This document shows, piece after piece, positions 25,209-34,051 of a stretch of DNA of 64,000 nt. The stretch is from Mycobacterium sp. DL440 (GTDB taxonomy: Bacteria; Actinomycetota; Actinomycetes; Mycobacteriales; Mycobacteriaceae): the NCBI RefSeq assembly GCF_011745145.1, contig NZ_CP050191.1, positions 4,543,327 to 4,607,326 on the forward strand. The letters are read 5' to 3'. The translations under genes were made by a program, and so were the position numbers. How positions within the stretch are numbered: the first letter of the stretch is position 1; the number at the start of each line of letters is the position of its first letter. The notes below the pieces were generated by a model that saw nothing but the letters and a program-made list of their open reading frames with translations, had not been told where the DNA came from and did no database searches.

Positions 25209-26140
25209 GTGAAGAACGCCAACTGCTGCGGCAAACCGTCGCCGCGCTGGTCGACAAGCACGCCTCCCCCGAGGCCGTGCGCACGGCGATGGAATCCGAA
25301 CGCGGCTACGACGAGAAGCTGTGGAGCCTGCTGTGCGAGCAGGTAGGCGCGGCCGCCCTGGTGGTCCCAGAGGAACTCGGCGGCGCCGGCGGCGAACTTG
25401 CCGACGCCGCAGTGGTTCTCGAAGAGCTCGGCAAGGCCCTGGTGCCCACCCCGCTGCTGGGCACCACGGTCGCCGAACTCGCCCTGCTGGCCGTGGGCGA
25501 TCACGAACCGCTCGAAGGTCTTGCCGAGGGCGCGTCCATCGGCACCGTGGTGTTTGACGCCGAGTACGTCATCAACGGTGACGTGGCCGATGTCGTCATC
25601 GCCGCCGACGGGGAGAACCTGACCCGCTGGACCACGTTCACCGCGACCCCCAAAACCACCATGGATCTGACCCGGCGGCTGTCCGCGGTGATCCCCGGTG
25701 ACACCGCCGCCCTCGGCGCCGATCCCGGCCTGTCCGACACCGCGGCCCTGCTGATGGCCGCTGAACAGATCGGTGCCGCGTCGCGCTGCCTGGACCTCAC
25801 CGTCGCCTACACCAAGGACCGGGTTCAGTTCGGCCGCGCCATCGGCAGCTTCCAGGCGCTCAAGCACCGGATGGCCGATCTGTACGTCAAGGTGTCCTCG
25901 GCACGCGCCGTCGTCAACGACGCCATCGCCGACCCGTCGCCCACCACGGCTTCCCTGGCCCGCTACTTCGCCAGCGAGGCGCTGTCCGCGGTGACCGCCG
26001 AAGCCATCCAGCTGCACGGCGGCATCGCGATCACCTGGGAAAGCGACATCCAGCTGTACTTCAAGCGCGCCCACGGCAGCGCCCAGCTGCTGGGTCCGCC
26101 CCGCGAGCATCTGCGTCGGCTCGAAGCCGAAGTGTTCTAA
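25205..26140 (+). CDS. fadE33: Acyl-CoA dehydrogenase subunit FadE33
   Basis: This 311-residue protein is a second short acyl-CoA dehydrogenase subunit. It carries YTKDRVQFGRAIGSFQALKHR and HGGIAITWESDIQLYFKRA. It is the last gene of the fadD3 operon and starts at GTG 25205 within the fadE32 end. A 22-bp inverted repeat 16 bp downstream probably ends transcription before the aminotransferase gene. Together with FadE31 it should act on CoA esters from the opened C/D rings. Confidence 0.9.
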   Translation: MSEERQLLRQTVAALVDKHASPEAVRTAMESERGYDEKLWSLLCEQVGAAALVVPEELGGAGGELADAAVVLEELGKALVPTPLLGTTVAELALLAVGDHEPLEGLAEGASIGTVVFDAEYVINGDVADVVIAADGENLTRWTTFTATPKTTMDLTRRLSAVIPGDTAALGADPGLSDTAALLMAAEQIGAASRCLDLTVAYTKDRVQFGRAIGSFQALKHRMADLYVKVSSARAVVNDAIADPSPTTASLARYFASEALSAVTAEAIQLHGGIAITWESDIQLYFKRAHGSAQLLGPPREHLRRLEAEVF

Positions 26141-26156
26141 CGCGTGCCCATCTTTC

Positions 26157-26217
26157 GCCGAAATCGCATTCCAGCAGGCGTTTACTCGCACTTTCCCTGC
26201 TGGAATGCGGTTTCGGC
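26157..26217. terminator. 22-bp inverted repeat, interspersed palindrome copy 1
   Basis: Arms 26157-26178 and 26196-26217 pair over 22 bp with one G-T wobble and a 17-nt loop. The arm core CGCATTCCAGCAGG is shared with the element at 57716-57780. It separates the fadE33 end from the aminotransferase gene and probably acts as a transcription terminator. Confidence 0.78.
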
Positions 26218-26247
26218 AGTTAGGGCAGCGTTGCTAACCTCAGTTCG

Positions 26248-27405
26248 ATGACCGATCACGTCGCACTACGAGCCGGGATCCCGCCGTTCCACGTCATGGA
26301 CGTGTGGCTGGCTGCGGCCGAACGTCAACGCACGCACGGCGATCTGGTCAACCTCTCGGCCGGGCAGCCCAGCGCCGGGGCCCCAACTGCGGTGCGCGAC
26401 GCCGCCGTCGCCGCGCTGAACGCGGGTCCACTCGGATACACCGTCGCGCTCGGTATCCCGGAGCTGCGCGCCGAGATCGCCGCGTCGTACCGCAAGTACG
26501 GCGTCGAGGTGAGTGTCGACGAGGTGGTGCTCACCACCGGGTCCTCGGGCGGATTCCTGCTGACCTTCCTGGCCTGTTTCGACGTCGGCGACCGGGTCGC
26601 GATCGCCAGCCCCGGCTATCCCTGCTACCGCAACATCCTGACAGCGCTGGGCTGCGAGGTGGTCGAGATCCCGTGTGGCCCCGAGACCCGGTTCCAGCCG
26701 ACCGTCGAGATGCTCGAAGCGCTCGATCCCCCCGTGGCGGGCGTGATCGTCGCGAGCCCGGCCAACCCGACCGGCACCGTCATCCCGCCTGTCGAATTGG
26801 CCGCGATCGCTCGCTGGTGCGACCGGACGGGCGCGCGGTTGATCAGCGACGAGGTCTACCACGGCCTGACCTATCCGGGCGCCCCCGAGACCAGTTGCGC
26901 GTGGGAGACCTCGCGGAATGCCGTGGTGGTCAACAGCTTCTCCAAGTACTTCGCCATGACCGGCTGGCGGTTGGGCTGGTTGCTGGTGCCCACCGAACTG
27001 CAGCGTGCGGTCGACCGGCTCACCGGCAACTTCACCATCTGCCCGCCCGCGCTGGCACAGCACGCCGCGGTGGCCGCCTTTACCCCGGACGCGCTGGCTG
27101 AGGCCGACGGCCTGCTCTCGCACTACGCCGACAACCGCACACTGCTGCTCGACGGGCTGCGTGGCATCGGCATCGATCGGCTGGCGCCGGCCGACGGCGC
27201 CTTCTATGTGTACGCCGACGTCAGCGATCACACCGACGACTCCCTGGCCTGGTGCTCAAAGCTGTTGGCCGACACCGGCGTCGCCATCGCACCCGGCATC
27301 GACTTCGACACCGTGCGCGGCGGCGCCTATGTGCGGCTGTCCTTCGCGGGCCCGACCAGCGATATCGAAGAGGCGTTGCGCCGCATCGGTTCCTGGCTGA
27401 ACTAG
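26248..27405 (+). CDS. PLP-dependent aminotransferase (Rv3565/AspB-like)
   Basis: This 385-residue class I/II aminotransferase has the PLP lysine K233 in NSFSKYFAMTGWRLGW, the ASPANPTGTVIPP motif with the conserved Asn, and SDEVYHGLTYPG. It occupies the position of Rv3565 (aspB) next to fadE33, but the amino-acid substrate is not known and a role in steroid catabolism is only inferred from position. The palindrome upstream and its own spacing suggest a separate promoter. It converges on the MHS transporter gene, with a hairpin between. Confidence 0.88.
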   Translation: MTDHVALRAGIPPFHVMDVWLAAAERQRTHGDLVNLSAGQPSAGAPTAVRDAAVAALNAGPLGYTVALGIPELRAEIAASYRKYGVEVSVDEVVLTTGSSGGFLLTFLACFDVGDRVAIASPGYPCYRNILTALGCEVVEIPCGPETRFQPTVEMLEALDPPVAGVIVASPANPTGTVIPPVELAAIARWCDRTGARLISDEVYHGLTYPGAPETSCAWETSRNAVVVNSFSKYFAMTGWRLGWLLVPTELQRAVDRLTGNFTICPPALAQHAAVAAFTPDALAEADGLLSHYADNRTLLLDGLRGIGIDRLAPADGAFYVYADVSDHTDDSLAWCSKLLADTGVAIAPGIDFDTVRGGAYVRLSFAGPTSDIEEALRRIGSWLN

Positions 27406-27406
27406 C

Positions 27407-27465
27407 TCGACTCTGCGGTGAGGGCGCGGCCCACCCGCACTTTCACACCCTGAGCGCAGAGTCGA
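27407..27465. terminator. Imperfect inverted repeat between convergent genes
   Basis: TCGACTCTGCG at 27407-27417 pairs with its complement at 27455-27465, and four more pairs extend the stem inward after an internal mismatch. It follows the aminotransferase stop. The right arm lies inside the last codons of the transporter gene on the other strand, where it encodes part of VDSALRV. Confidence 0.65.
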
Positions 27466-28819
27466 CGGCTTTTAGGTCGGCACGGTCCACGTCGGCCAGA
27501 TCGATACCCTTGGTTTCCCTGGCGAAGTACACCGCGACCAGGGTGATGATCGAGGCACCGGCCAAATAGATCGCGATCGGCACCGACGAGCCGAATTCGC
27601 TCAACAACCGCACGGCGATGATCGGCGCCAGTGAACCCGCCACGATCGCGGTTACCTGATAGCCAAGGGAGACACCGGAATAGCGCATCCTGGTGGGGAA
27701 CATCTCCGACATCATCGCCGGCTGCGGCGCATACATGAAGGCATGGAACAGCAGGCCGATGACGACGGCCGACATGATCACCAGATGGTTCTGGCTGTCC
27801 ATCATCGGGAAGGCGAAGAATCCCCAGGCTCCGGTGGCGACGGTACCGATCAGGTACACCGGGCGCCTGCCGACGCGGTCCGACAATGCGCCGACCAGTG
27901 GGATGGCCACGAGGTGCACCGCATGGGCGACCAACAGCCAGCGCAGGATCGAACCGGTGTCAGCGTGCGCGTGCACCTTCAGGTACGTAATCGAGAACGT
28001 GACGACCAGGTAGTACATGATGTTCTCGGCGAAGCGCAGCCCCATCGCGGTCAGAACGCCGCGCGGGTAGCGCCGCAGCACCTCGACGGCGCTGAACGAC
28101 GACGCCTTGAGCTGTTCGGCTTCCTGCTGTGCCGCAACGAAGATCGGCGCGTCGGTGACCTTCGTGCGGATGTAGTAGCCGATCAGTACCACCACCGCCG
28201 ACAGCCAGAACGCGACCCGCCAGCCCCAGGACAGGAAATCCGAATCCGACAGGGTGCTGGTGAGTACCAGCAGCACGACGGTGGCCAGCATGTTGCCGAC
28301 CGGAACCCCTGCCTGTGGCCAGCTCGCCCAGAAACCACGGCTCCGATCGGGGCTGTGCTCGGCCACCAACAGCACCGCCCCACCCCATTCGCCACCGACC
28401 GCGAATCCCTGGAGGAATCGCAGCACCACCAGCAGGGTCGGCGCCCAAGATCCGATCTGCCCGTACGTCGGCAGACATCCCATCAGGAAGGTCGCGACAC
28501 CGACCAGAAGCAGCGAGAACTGCAGCAGCTTCTTGCGGCCGTACTTGTCGCCGAAGTGGCCGAACACGATGCCGCCCAACGGCCGCGCCACGAACCCGAC
28601 CGCGTAGGTGACGAACGCCGCCAGGATCGCGTCCAGGTCGCTACCGGACTGCGCGAAGAACACCTTGCTGAAAACCAGCGTCGCGGCCGTGCCGTACAGG
28701 AAGAACTCGTACCACTCGACGACCGTGCCGGCCATGGACGCGGTGACGACACGTTTCAGGCCGGTGGTCGTCGAGAACTCAGCGAGGGCCTCAGTTCCGT
28801 TGTGATCGGCGGCACACAT
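27443..28819 (-). CDS. MFS transporter, metabolite:H+ symporter (MHS) family
   Basis: This 458-residue transporter has about 12 transmembrane helices. The start of helix 1 (SMAGTVVEWYEFFLYGTAATLVF) and the loop GHFGDKYGRKKLL are hallmarks of the MHS/KgtP-like branch that imports organic acids by proton symport. It follows the CoA-transferase genes by 39 bp on the same strand. The inferred role is import of a keto acid or dicarboxylate that scoAB then activates. The last codons form one arm of a hairpin. Confidence 0.85.
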   Translation of the reverse strand: MCAADHNGTEALAEFSTTTGLKRVVTASMAGTVVEWYEFFLYGTAATLVFSKVFFAQSGSDLDAILAAFVTYAVGFVARPLGGIVFGHFGDKYGRKKLLQFSLLLVGVATFLMGCLPTYGQIGSWAPTLLVVLRFLQGFAVGGEWGGAVLLVAEHSPDRSRGFWASWPQAGVPVGNMLATVVLLVLTSTLSDSDFLSWGWRVAFWLSAVVVLIGYYIRTKVTDAPIFVAAQQEAEQLKASSFSAVEVLRRYPRGVLTAMGLRFAENIMYYLVVTFSITYLKVHAHADTGSILRWLLVAHAVHLVAIPLVGALSDRVGRRPVYLIGTVATGAWGFFAFPMMDSQNHLVIMSAVVIGLLFHAFMYAPQPAMMSEMFPTRMRYSGVSLGYQVTAIVAGSLAPIIAVRLLSEFGSSVPIAIYLAGASIITLVAVYFARETKGIDLADVDRADLKAVDSALRV

Positions 28820-28858
28820 GGTGTGTGAGTATGCAGGTCGGTGTGACCCCGCGTTGGA

Positions 28859-29515
28859 CTACCCCTGAATCAGCGGTGCGCCTGTGGCGGCCTGGACTTC
28901 GTCGAACGTGAGGCCTTCAGCGGCCTCGACAAGGGTGAGCGTGCCGTCGCCGGGGATGTCGATGACGGCCAGGTCGGTGATGATCCGGTGGACGACGCGT
29001 TCTCCGGTCAACGGCAGCGTGCAGCTCTCGACAATCTTCGGCTGCCCCGACTTGTCGACATGTTCCATCAGGACGATGACCCGACCGGCCCCGTGGACGA
29101 GGTCCATCGCCCCGCCCATGCCCTTGACCATCTTCCCCGGGACCATCCAGTTCGCCAGGTCACCGAAGCGCGACACCTGCATGCCGCCCAGCACGGCGAC
29201 GTCGATGTGGCCGCCGCGGATCATCCCGAACGACAGCGCCGAATCGAAGAACGCGGCGCCGGGGAGCACCGTCACCGTTTCCTTGCCGGCGTTGATGAGG
29301 TTGGCATCGATCTCGTCGGCCGTCGGGTACGGTCCGGTGCCCAGGATCCCGTTCTCCGAGTGCAGGGTGACGTGCACATCGGGGTCCAGATAGCCGGGGA
29401 TCAGCGTCGGGAGGCCGATTCCGAGGTTCACGTACTGTCCGTCCGACAGTTCGCGCGCCGCGCGGGCGGCCATCTGCGCGCGGGTCCAGCCTTTGGTGAT
29501 CACCGAATCCGTCAT
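28859..29515 (-). CDS. scoB: 3-oxoacid CoA-transferase subunit B
   Basis: This 218-residue subunit carries the catalytic glutamate in [11 protein letters not shown], plus [16 protein letters not shown]. Together with subunit A it transfers CoA from succinyl-CoA to a 3-oxoacid such as acetoacetate. Its start overlaps the scoA stop by 4 bp. The gene is followed by an organic-acid transporter and, beyond scoA, an IclR regulator diverges. This pair is not IpdAB: the motifs and lengths fit the ScoA/ScoB type. Confidence 0.88.
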   Translation of the reverse strand: MTDSVITKGWTRAQMAARAARELSDGQYVNLGIGLPTLIPGYLDPDVHVTLHSENGILGTGPYPTADEIDANLINAGKETVTVLPGAAFFDSALSFGMIRGGHIDVAVLGGMQVSRFGDLANWMVPGKMVKGMGGAMDLVHGAGRVIVLMEHVDKSGQPKIVESCTLPLTGERVVHRIITDLAVIDIPGDGTLTLVEAAEGLTFDEVQAATGAPLIQG

Positions 29516-30279
29516 GCGGACACCTCTGTCTCCTCGCGCACGGTGCGCTTCTCGATGCGTTGTTCCTGCGGTCCCGTCTCGACGATCCGCTGCACGAACA
29601 CGCCCGGAAGGTGGACCTGCTCGGGATCCAGTTCGCCTGGCTCGACCAGCTTTTCGACCTGCGCGATGGTGATCCGGCCGGCCATGGCGACCAGCGGGTT
29701 GAAGTTCATCGCAGTCTTGTCGAAAACCAGGTTGCCGTGGGTGTCACCGACGGCGGCGTGCACGAGGGCGAAATCGGCGTGGATGCCGGTCTCCATCACG
29801 TATCGCCTGCCGTCGAACTCGCGGGTCTCCTTGGGCGGCGAGGCCACTGCGACCGAACCGTCCGCCGCGTAGCGCCACGGCAGCCCGCCGTCGGCAACGA
29901 GGGTGCCGACCCCGGCCAGCGTGTAGAAGGCGGGGATACCGGCCCCACCGGCGCGCAACCGCTCAGCAAGCGTGCCCTGAGGGGTCAGCTCGACTTCGAG
30001 CTCACCGGCCAGGTACTGACGCGCGAACTCCTTGTTCTCCCCGACGTAGGACGCCGTCACGCGTCGGATGCGCCCCAGGCCCAGCAGAACGCCGAGACCC
30101 ACGCCGTCGACACCGCAGTTGTTGGAGAACACCGAAAGGTCCTTGGCGCCGGAATCGGCCACGGCCTGAATCAGGCTGTCCGGAATCCCGCAAAGCCCGA
30201 ATCCTCCGACTGCCACCGATGCGCCATCACCGATGTCGGCGACCGCCTCGTGGACGTCAGCGACCTGCTTACTGGCCAT
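29512..30279 (-). CDS. scoA: 3-oxoacid CoA-transferase subunit A
   Basis: This 255-residue alpha subunit contains [26 protein letters not shown] and [16 protein letters not shown], all typical of succinyl-CoA:3-oxoacid CoA-transferase subunit A. It heads an operon scoA-scoB-MHS transporter. The 157-bp region to the divergent IclR gene contains a 7-bp-arm palindrome, the likely control site. The acceptor could be acetoacetate or 3-oxoadipate; the sequence does not decide. Confidence 0.88.
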   Translation of the reverse strand: MASKQVADVHEAVADIGDGASVAVGGFGLCGIPDSLIQAVADSGAKDLSVFSNNCGVDGVGLGVLLGLGRIRRVTASYVGENKEFARQYLAGELEVELTPQGTLAERLRAGGAGIPAFYTLAGVGTLVADGGLPWRYAADGSVAVASPPKETREFDGRRYVMETGIHADFALVHAAVGDTHGNLVFDKTAMNFNPLVAMAGRITIAQVEKLVEPGELDPEQVHLPGVFVQRIVETGPQEQRIEKRTVREETEVSA

Positions 30280-30409
30280 ACTTCATGCTCCTGCGTTCGT
30301 TCAGTGGATCAATCGCCTATGCGAGGACATCACCATTGGGCTGGGCAACGCAAGGCCCATCAGTGCACCGGCCGGGTTGTGTCCGCTCAGGTGACACCGC
30401 GCGCCACCG

Positions 30410-30428
30410 GCGTCCATTGAGTGGACGC
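30410..30428. promoter_or_regulatory. Palindrome upstream of the IclR gene
   Basis: GCGTCCATTGAGTGGACGC has perfect 7-bp arms and a 5-nt centre. It lies 9 bp before the IclR start in the scoA-iclR divergent region, so it is a candidate operator for that IclR protein. Confidence 0.5.
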
Positions 30429-30436
30429 TAGAGTCA

Positions 30437-31264
30437 GTGGCTGTGACCGACGGCGTAGCTGGCACTCCAGTGATCACGCGGGCCGCGGCGATCCTGCGCG
30501 CCCTCGCCGACGCCCGGTCGGACGGGCTCACCACAACCGAGCTCGCCCGCACCACGGACATGCCGCGCGCGACGGCGCACCGCATGCTCACCGCGCTGGC
30601 CGGCGAAGGCCTCGTCGACCGCGCCTCCGACACCGGGTTGTGGTTCCTGGGGCCGGAGGTCTACTTGCTGGGTTCGGTGGCCGCCGCCCGCTACGACGCG
30701 GCGCCGCTGGCCACCGATATTCTCCGTGCTCTGACGCGTGACACTGGGGAGAGCGCGTTCCTGTCAGCCCGCCGGGGCGATGAATCGGTATGCGTGTCCG
30801 CCGAAGAAGGCAGTTTTCCGTTGCGCTCACATGTGCTGTATCCGGGCAAGCGGTTCCCTCTCGGTGTCGCCTCGGCCGGAATCGTCATGCTCGCGCATCT
30901 TCCCGATTCGGAGATCGCGGCGTACCTCGATCGTGTTGACCTGACCGCAGATTGGGGTGCGGTGCACTCACCGGCTCAGCTTCGACGCCGCATCGAACAG
31001 ACCAGGATCAGCGGCTACTCGGTCAACCCGGGCCTGATCGTCGAGGGCAGCTGGGGTATCGGCGCGGCGGTGTTCAACGAGCTCGGTCAACCGATGTGGG
31101 CGCTGAGCCTCACCGGAGTGGAGATGCGCTTCGACGCCCGACGCCAGGCCGCGCTCGGAGAGTCGTTGCTGCTGGCCGCACACGCGCTCAGCCAACGCCT
31201 GAAGCGGAAGCGACTCAGTGGTGGAGGACGCGCTGCGCGAGATGCTGACGCGGGTGGCCGATGA
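30437..31264 (+). CDS. IclR-family transcriptional regulator
   Basis: This 275-residue regulator has an N-terminal winged helix (ITRAAAILRALADARSDGLTTTELARTTDMPRATAHR region, about 12-70) and a C-terminal effector domain (about 85-255) ending near AHALSQRLKRKR. It diverges from scoA and probably controls the CoA-transferase/transporter operon. The final 15 or so residues (LSGGGRAARDADAGGR) are out of character. They are encoded by DNA that in another frame is a vapB remnant, so the natural stop was probably lost by deletion. Confidence 0.85.
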   Translation: MAVTDGVAGTPVITRAAAILRALADARSDGLTTTELARTTDMPRATAHRMLTALAGEGLVDRASDTGLWFLGPEVYLLGSVAAARYDAAPLATDILRALTRDTGESAFLSARRGDESVCVSAEEGSFPLRSHVLYPGKRFPLGVASAGIVMLAHLPDSEIAAYLDRVDLTADWGAVHSPAQLRRRIEQTRISGYSVNPGLIVEGSWGIGAAVFNELGQPMWALSLTGVEMRFDARRQAALGESLLLAAHALSQRLKRKRLSGGGRAARDADAGGR

Positions 31265-31382
31265 GGACAGCCGACCGGCGTTTCGGTTGCCGACACACGG
31301 GAGCGGTGGCCTGCACCCAGGTGTCGACCTCGACGACAAGGAAGCCCTCGCCGAACGGCTGGGCGACAATGCTCGTCCCTGA
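31218..31382 (+). pseudogene. vapB antitoxin remnant (N-terminus deleted)
   Basis: A frame from 31218 to the TGA at 31382 encodes VVEDALREMLTRVADED, then RPAFRLPTHGSGGLHPGVD and LDDKEALAERLGDN. This is the C-terminal half of a VapB antitoxin, including the toxin-binding tail. The ribbon-helix-helix N-terminus is absent; upstream lies the IclR gene in another frame. It overlaps the vapC start at 31369, as intact vapBC pairs do. Confidence 0.7.
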
Positions 31383-31792
31383 CGTCAGGGTATTGATCTA
31401 CGCCATCCGTGCGGACAGCGCCGAACATGAGTCGTACGCCGCGTGGCTTTCGGAGGCACTGAACGCGGACGAACCGGGATCAGTGATCTGGCGCTCTCCA
31501 GTGTCATCCGGATACTGACCAACCACCGGGTGTTCCGCGAGCCGAGTTCGACGGCGCAAGCATTCGAGGCGTGCCGTGCGATACGGTCCGCACCGTCGGC
31601 CGTGCCGCTGCGTCCCGGGCCACGCCACTGGTCCATCTTCGACTCGCAATGCGCCGGGACGGGAGCGAAGGCGAATGCGGTTCCGGACGCCTTCCACGCC
31701 GCGCTCGCCATCGAGAACGGCGCCACCTGGATCACCACAGACGTGCCTTTGCGCGGTTCCCCGGATTACGCTGGCGGACACCGTTCGACTGA
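31369..31792 (+). pseudogene. vapC PIN-domain toxin, two frameshifts
   Basis: Three frames in series restore a complete VapC. The first gives MLVPDVRVLIYAIRADSAEH to about 31480. The second gives ISDLALSSVIRILTNHRVF through VPDAFHAALAIENGATWITTD to about 31735. The third gives RAFARFPGLRWRTPFD to the stop at 31792. PIN acidic residues (D in DVRVLIYA, D in VPDAFHAA, D in TTD) are all present, so decay is recent. The second break fits loss of one base. No functional toxin is expected. Confidence 0.8.
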
Positions 31793-31807
31793 AGTTGACT
31801 GGCAGGT

Positions 31808-32578
31808 ATGCCATTCATCGAGCACGACCGCGGGCGGGCCTACTACCGGCACTGGGCCGCACCGGAACCCCGTGCAGCGGTCATCTTTCTCCATGGATTC
31901 GGTGAACACACCGGGGTCTATCACCGCTACGGATTCGCCCTCAACGCCGTGGGCATCGACCTGTGGGCCGTCGACCAGTTCGGGCACGGCCTGACCCCCG
32001 GCACCCGCGGCGATTTCGGCAGCATCGAGGACAGTTCATCGCTGGCCGAAGCCCTGAGCGGGCTTGCCGAGAAGGAGACCCCAGGCATACCGCTGGTGGC
32101 ACAGGGGCATTCGTTCGGTTCGGTGGTGACCCTGTTCCGGTTGCTCGGTGAGCCCGACCGGTACCGGGCCGGCATCATCTCCGGTGCCCCACTGGTACCG
32201 ATCCCCGAAATGCTCGACCCGGACACCTCATTGGACCTGGATCCGAACTGGCTCTCGTCCGATCCGTTCTACCTCGACAGCCTGGAGAACGACCCGCTGG
32301 CCTTCGTCGACGCCGACGGAGCCGCACTCACCCGCGAGCTGGACCGAGCCTGGGACCGGTTCGGCGCCGAGCTGCCCAAGCTCACGGTGCCCACCCTGGC
32401 CCTGCACGGCTCGGCCGACGTCATCGCTCCGATCGGCGCGGTCAAGGCCTATGCCGAACAGATAGAACCGTTGCAGTTCAAGGAGTTTGACGGCAGCCGC
32501 CATGACATTCTGAACGAGTCGGTGCACCGTGAGGTCGCCGCGGACATCGTGGAGTTCATCGGCGCGCAGACCGGCTAA
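31808..32578 (+). CDS. Alpha/beta hydrolase, monoacylglycerol-lipase-like
   Basis: This 256-residue hydrolase has the oxyanion segment IFLHGFGEHTGVYHRY, nucleophile S102 in AQGHSFGS, a late acid in LHGSADVIAP and the catalytic His in GSRHDILNE. The HGFGEH and GHSFG pattern resembles monoacylglycerol lipases, but it may be any esterase. Its stop overlaps the convergent TetR gene by 4 bp. The nearby SDR and aldehyde-dehydrogenase genes suggest it could release an alcohol from an ester. Confidence 0.82.
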   Translation: MPFIEHDRGRAYYRHWAAPEPRAAVIFLHGFGEHTGVYHRYGFALNAVGIDLWAVDQFGHGLTPGTRGDFGSIEDSSSLAEALSGLAEKETPGIPLVAQGHSFGSVVTLFRLLGEPDRYRAGIISGAPLVPIPEMLDPDTSLDLDPNWLSSDPFYLDSLENDPLAFVDADGAALTRELDRAWDRFGAELPKLTVPTLALHGSADVIAPIGAVKAYAEQIEPLQFKEFDGSRHDILNESVHREVAADIVEFIGAQTG

Positions 32579-33135
32579 CGGCCGGCGCCGTACCCCGCGG
32601 TGAGCCAGTAGATGGTCCGGTCCAGGCTGGGCAGGATCTCGGTGATCGCGATCTCGCCCGCGGTGAACCTGCCGACCAGCCCGAACACCAGGCTGGTGAG
32701 GATGTTGTCGAGATCGTGGACGAATACGTCGTCGACCCCGGCCAGAATGGACAGGCCCGCCGGTACCACCGCGTCGAGGCCGCGACGCACCAGGCGGTCC
32801 CCACCCGGCGCGGCCCTGGCCCGCGAGTACGCCCGCAGCATGTCGGGGTGCTTTTCCCACGGTTCGAAAATGGTGCGGAACATCCGGATCAGCGCCTCGT
32901 ACAAGGACTCCCCCGACTCGCGGGTCTGCCCGGCCACTGCCGAATAGCGGTTCTCGGCCATCCACGAATCGAGCGCGGCAAGGATCAACTCGTCGCGGGT
33001 GGAGTAGCGCTTGTAGATCGTGGCCAGTGAGGTCTTGGCCCGGCGCGCCACCTCGCGCAGTTGCACAGCCTCATAACCCTCGGTCTCGAGGATCTCCACG
33101 ACGATGTCGAGGATCCGGTCACGCTCATCTGCCAC
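32575..33135 (-). CDS. TetR-family regulator of the SDR-CMD-ALDH operon
   Basis: The protein has 186 residues from GTG 33135. The N-terminal helix-turn-helix is clear (VQLREVARRAKTSLATIYKRYSTRDEL). The C-terminal ligand domain has no assignable ligand. The gene diverges from the SDR operon at 33221, and the 85-bp gap holds two palindromes that share GTAAC/GTTAC half-sites. It is therefore very likely the local repressor. Its 3' end overlaps the hydrolase gene by 4 bp. Confidence 0.87.
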   Translation of the reverse strand: MADERDRILDIVVEILETEGYEAVQLREVARRAKTSLATIYKRYSTRDELILAALDSWMAENRYSAVAGQTRESGESLYEALIRMFRTIFEPWEKHPDMLRAYSRARAAPGGDRLVRRGLDAVVPAGLSILAGVDDVFVHDLDNILTSLVFGLVGRFTAGEIAITEILPSLDRTIYWLTAGYGAGR

Positions 33136-33161
33136 TTCGAAAACACCCTTGCCGCCGGAGA

Positions 33162-33199
33162 GTAACCAGGTTACCGTACCGCTGTAACACGGTTACAGC
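33162..33199. promoter_or_regulatory. Twin TetR operators (GTAAC-N3-GTTAC)
   Basis: GTAACCAGGTTAC at 33162-33174 and GCTGTAACACGGTTACAGC at 33181-33199 are both palindromes with 3-nt centres and the same half-site. They lie between a TetR gene and the SDR operon it diverges from. Confidence 0.72.
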
Positions 33200-33220
33200 C
33201 ATTCGGCGGAGCGAGGATCA

Positions 33221-34051
33221 ATGGGAAATCTGGACGGAAAAGTCGCCTTCATCACCGGGGTAGCCCGGGGTCAGGGCCGCAGTCACGCGGTGGCACTCGC
33301 CAATGAAGGCGCCGCCATCATCGGTGTCGACATCTGCGCCGACATCGCCTCCAACCCGTACCCGATGGCCAGCCGCGCCGAACTCGACGAGACCGTCGCA
33401 CTCGTCGAAGCCGCGGGCGGCAAGATGATCGGCACAGTCGCCGATGTCCGCGACTTCCACGCACTCAAGGCCGCGCTCGATGCGGGTGTCGAGCAGTTCG
33501 GGCGGTTGGACATCGTGCTCGCCAACGCCGGTGTCGCCCCCACGGCGTTTCGCGAAGTGACCATCGAAGAAGACCTCGAGATGTGGACCGATGCGGTCAG
33601 CGTCAACCTGGTCGGCTCATTCCACACCGCCAAGGCCGCCATCCCCCATTTGATCGAAGGCGGGCGGGGCGGATCGATCGTCTTCACCAGTTCGACCGCC
33701 GGGCTGCGCGGCTTCGGCGGCCTGCAGGGCGGAGGCCTGGGCTACGCGGCATCCAAGCACGGCATCGTCGGGCTGATGCGCACGCTGTCCAATGCACTTG
33801 CCCCACACAGCATCCGGGTCAACACCGTGCACCCCACCGCGGTGAACACCATGATGGCGGTCAACCCGGCGATGACGGCATTCCTGGAGAACTACCCCGA
33901 CGGCGGTCCACATCTGCAGAACCCGATGCCGGTGTCATTGCTGGAGCCGCAGGACATCAGCGCAACCATCAGCTACCTGGTGTCCGACGCCGCCAAATAC
34001 GTCACCGGGGTCACCCTCCCCGTCGACGCCGGCTTCACGAACAAGCTCTGA
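33221..34051 (+). CDS. SDR oxidoreductase, mycofactocin-coupled type
   Basis: This 276-residue SDR has TGVARGQGRSHAVALA, the NAD-region insertion VDICADIASNPYPMASRAELDE that marks mycofactocin-associated SDRs, LANAG, and the catalytic Y-x-x-x-K in GYAASKHG. Such enzymes keep NAD(H) bound and pass electrons to mycofactocin rather than exchanging free NAD. It is the first gene of an operon and its TGA shares one base with the next ATG. The substrate is probably an alcohol. No mycofactocin biosynthesis gene is in the window. Confidence 0.85.
   Translation: MGNLDGKVAFITGVARGQGRSHAVALANEGAAIIGVDICADIASNPYPMASRAELDETVALVEAAGGKMIGTVADVRDFHALKAALDAGVEQFGRLDIVLANAGVAPTAFREVTIEEDLEMWTDAVSVNLVGSFHTAKAAIPHLIEGGRGGSIVFTSSTAGLRGFGGLQGGGLGYAASKHGIVGLMRTLSNALAPHSIRVNTVHPTAVNTMMAVNPAMTAFLENYPDGGPHLQNPMPVSLLEPQDISATISYLVSDAAKYVTGVTLPVDAGFTNKL

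Noticed and set aside
28859..30279. CoA-transferase pair considered as IpdAB of the HIP pathway
   Set aside because: Motifs GGFGLCGIP and SENGILG and the subunit lengths fit ScoA/ScoB, and there is no KstR2 operator; an IclR gene and transporter form its context.
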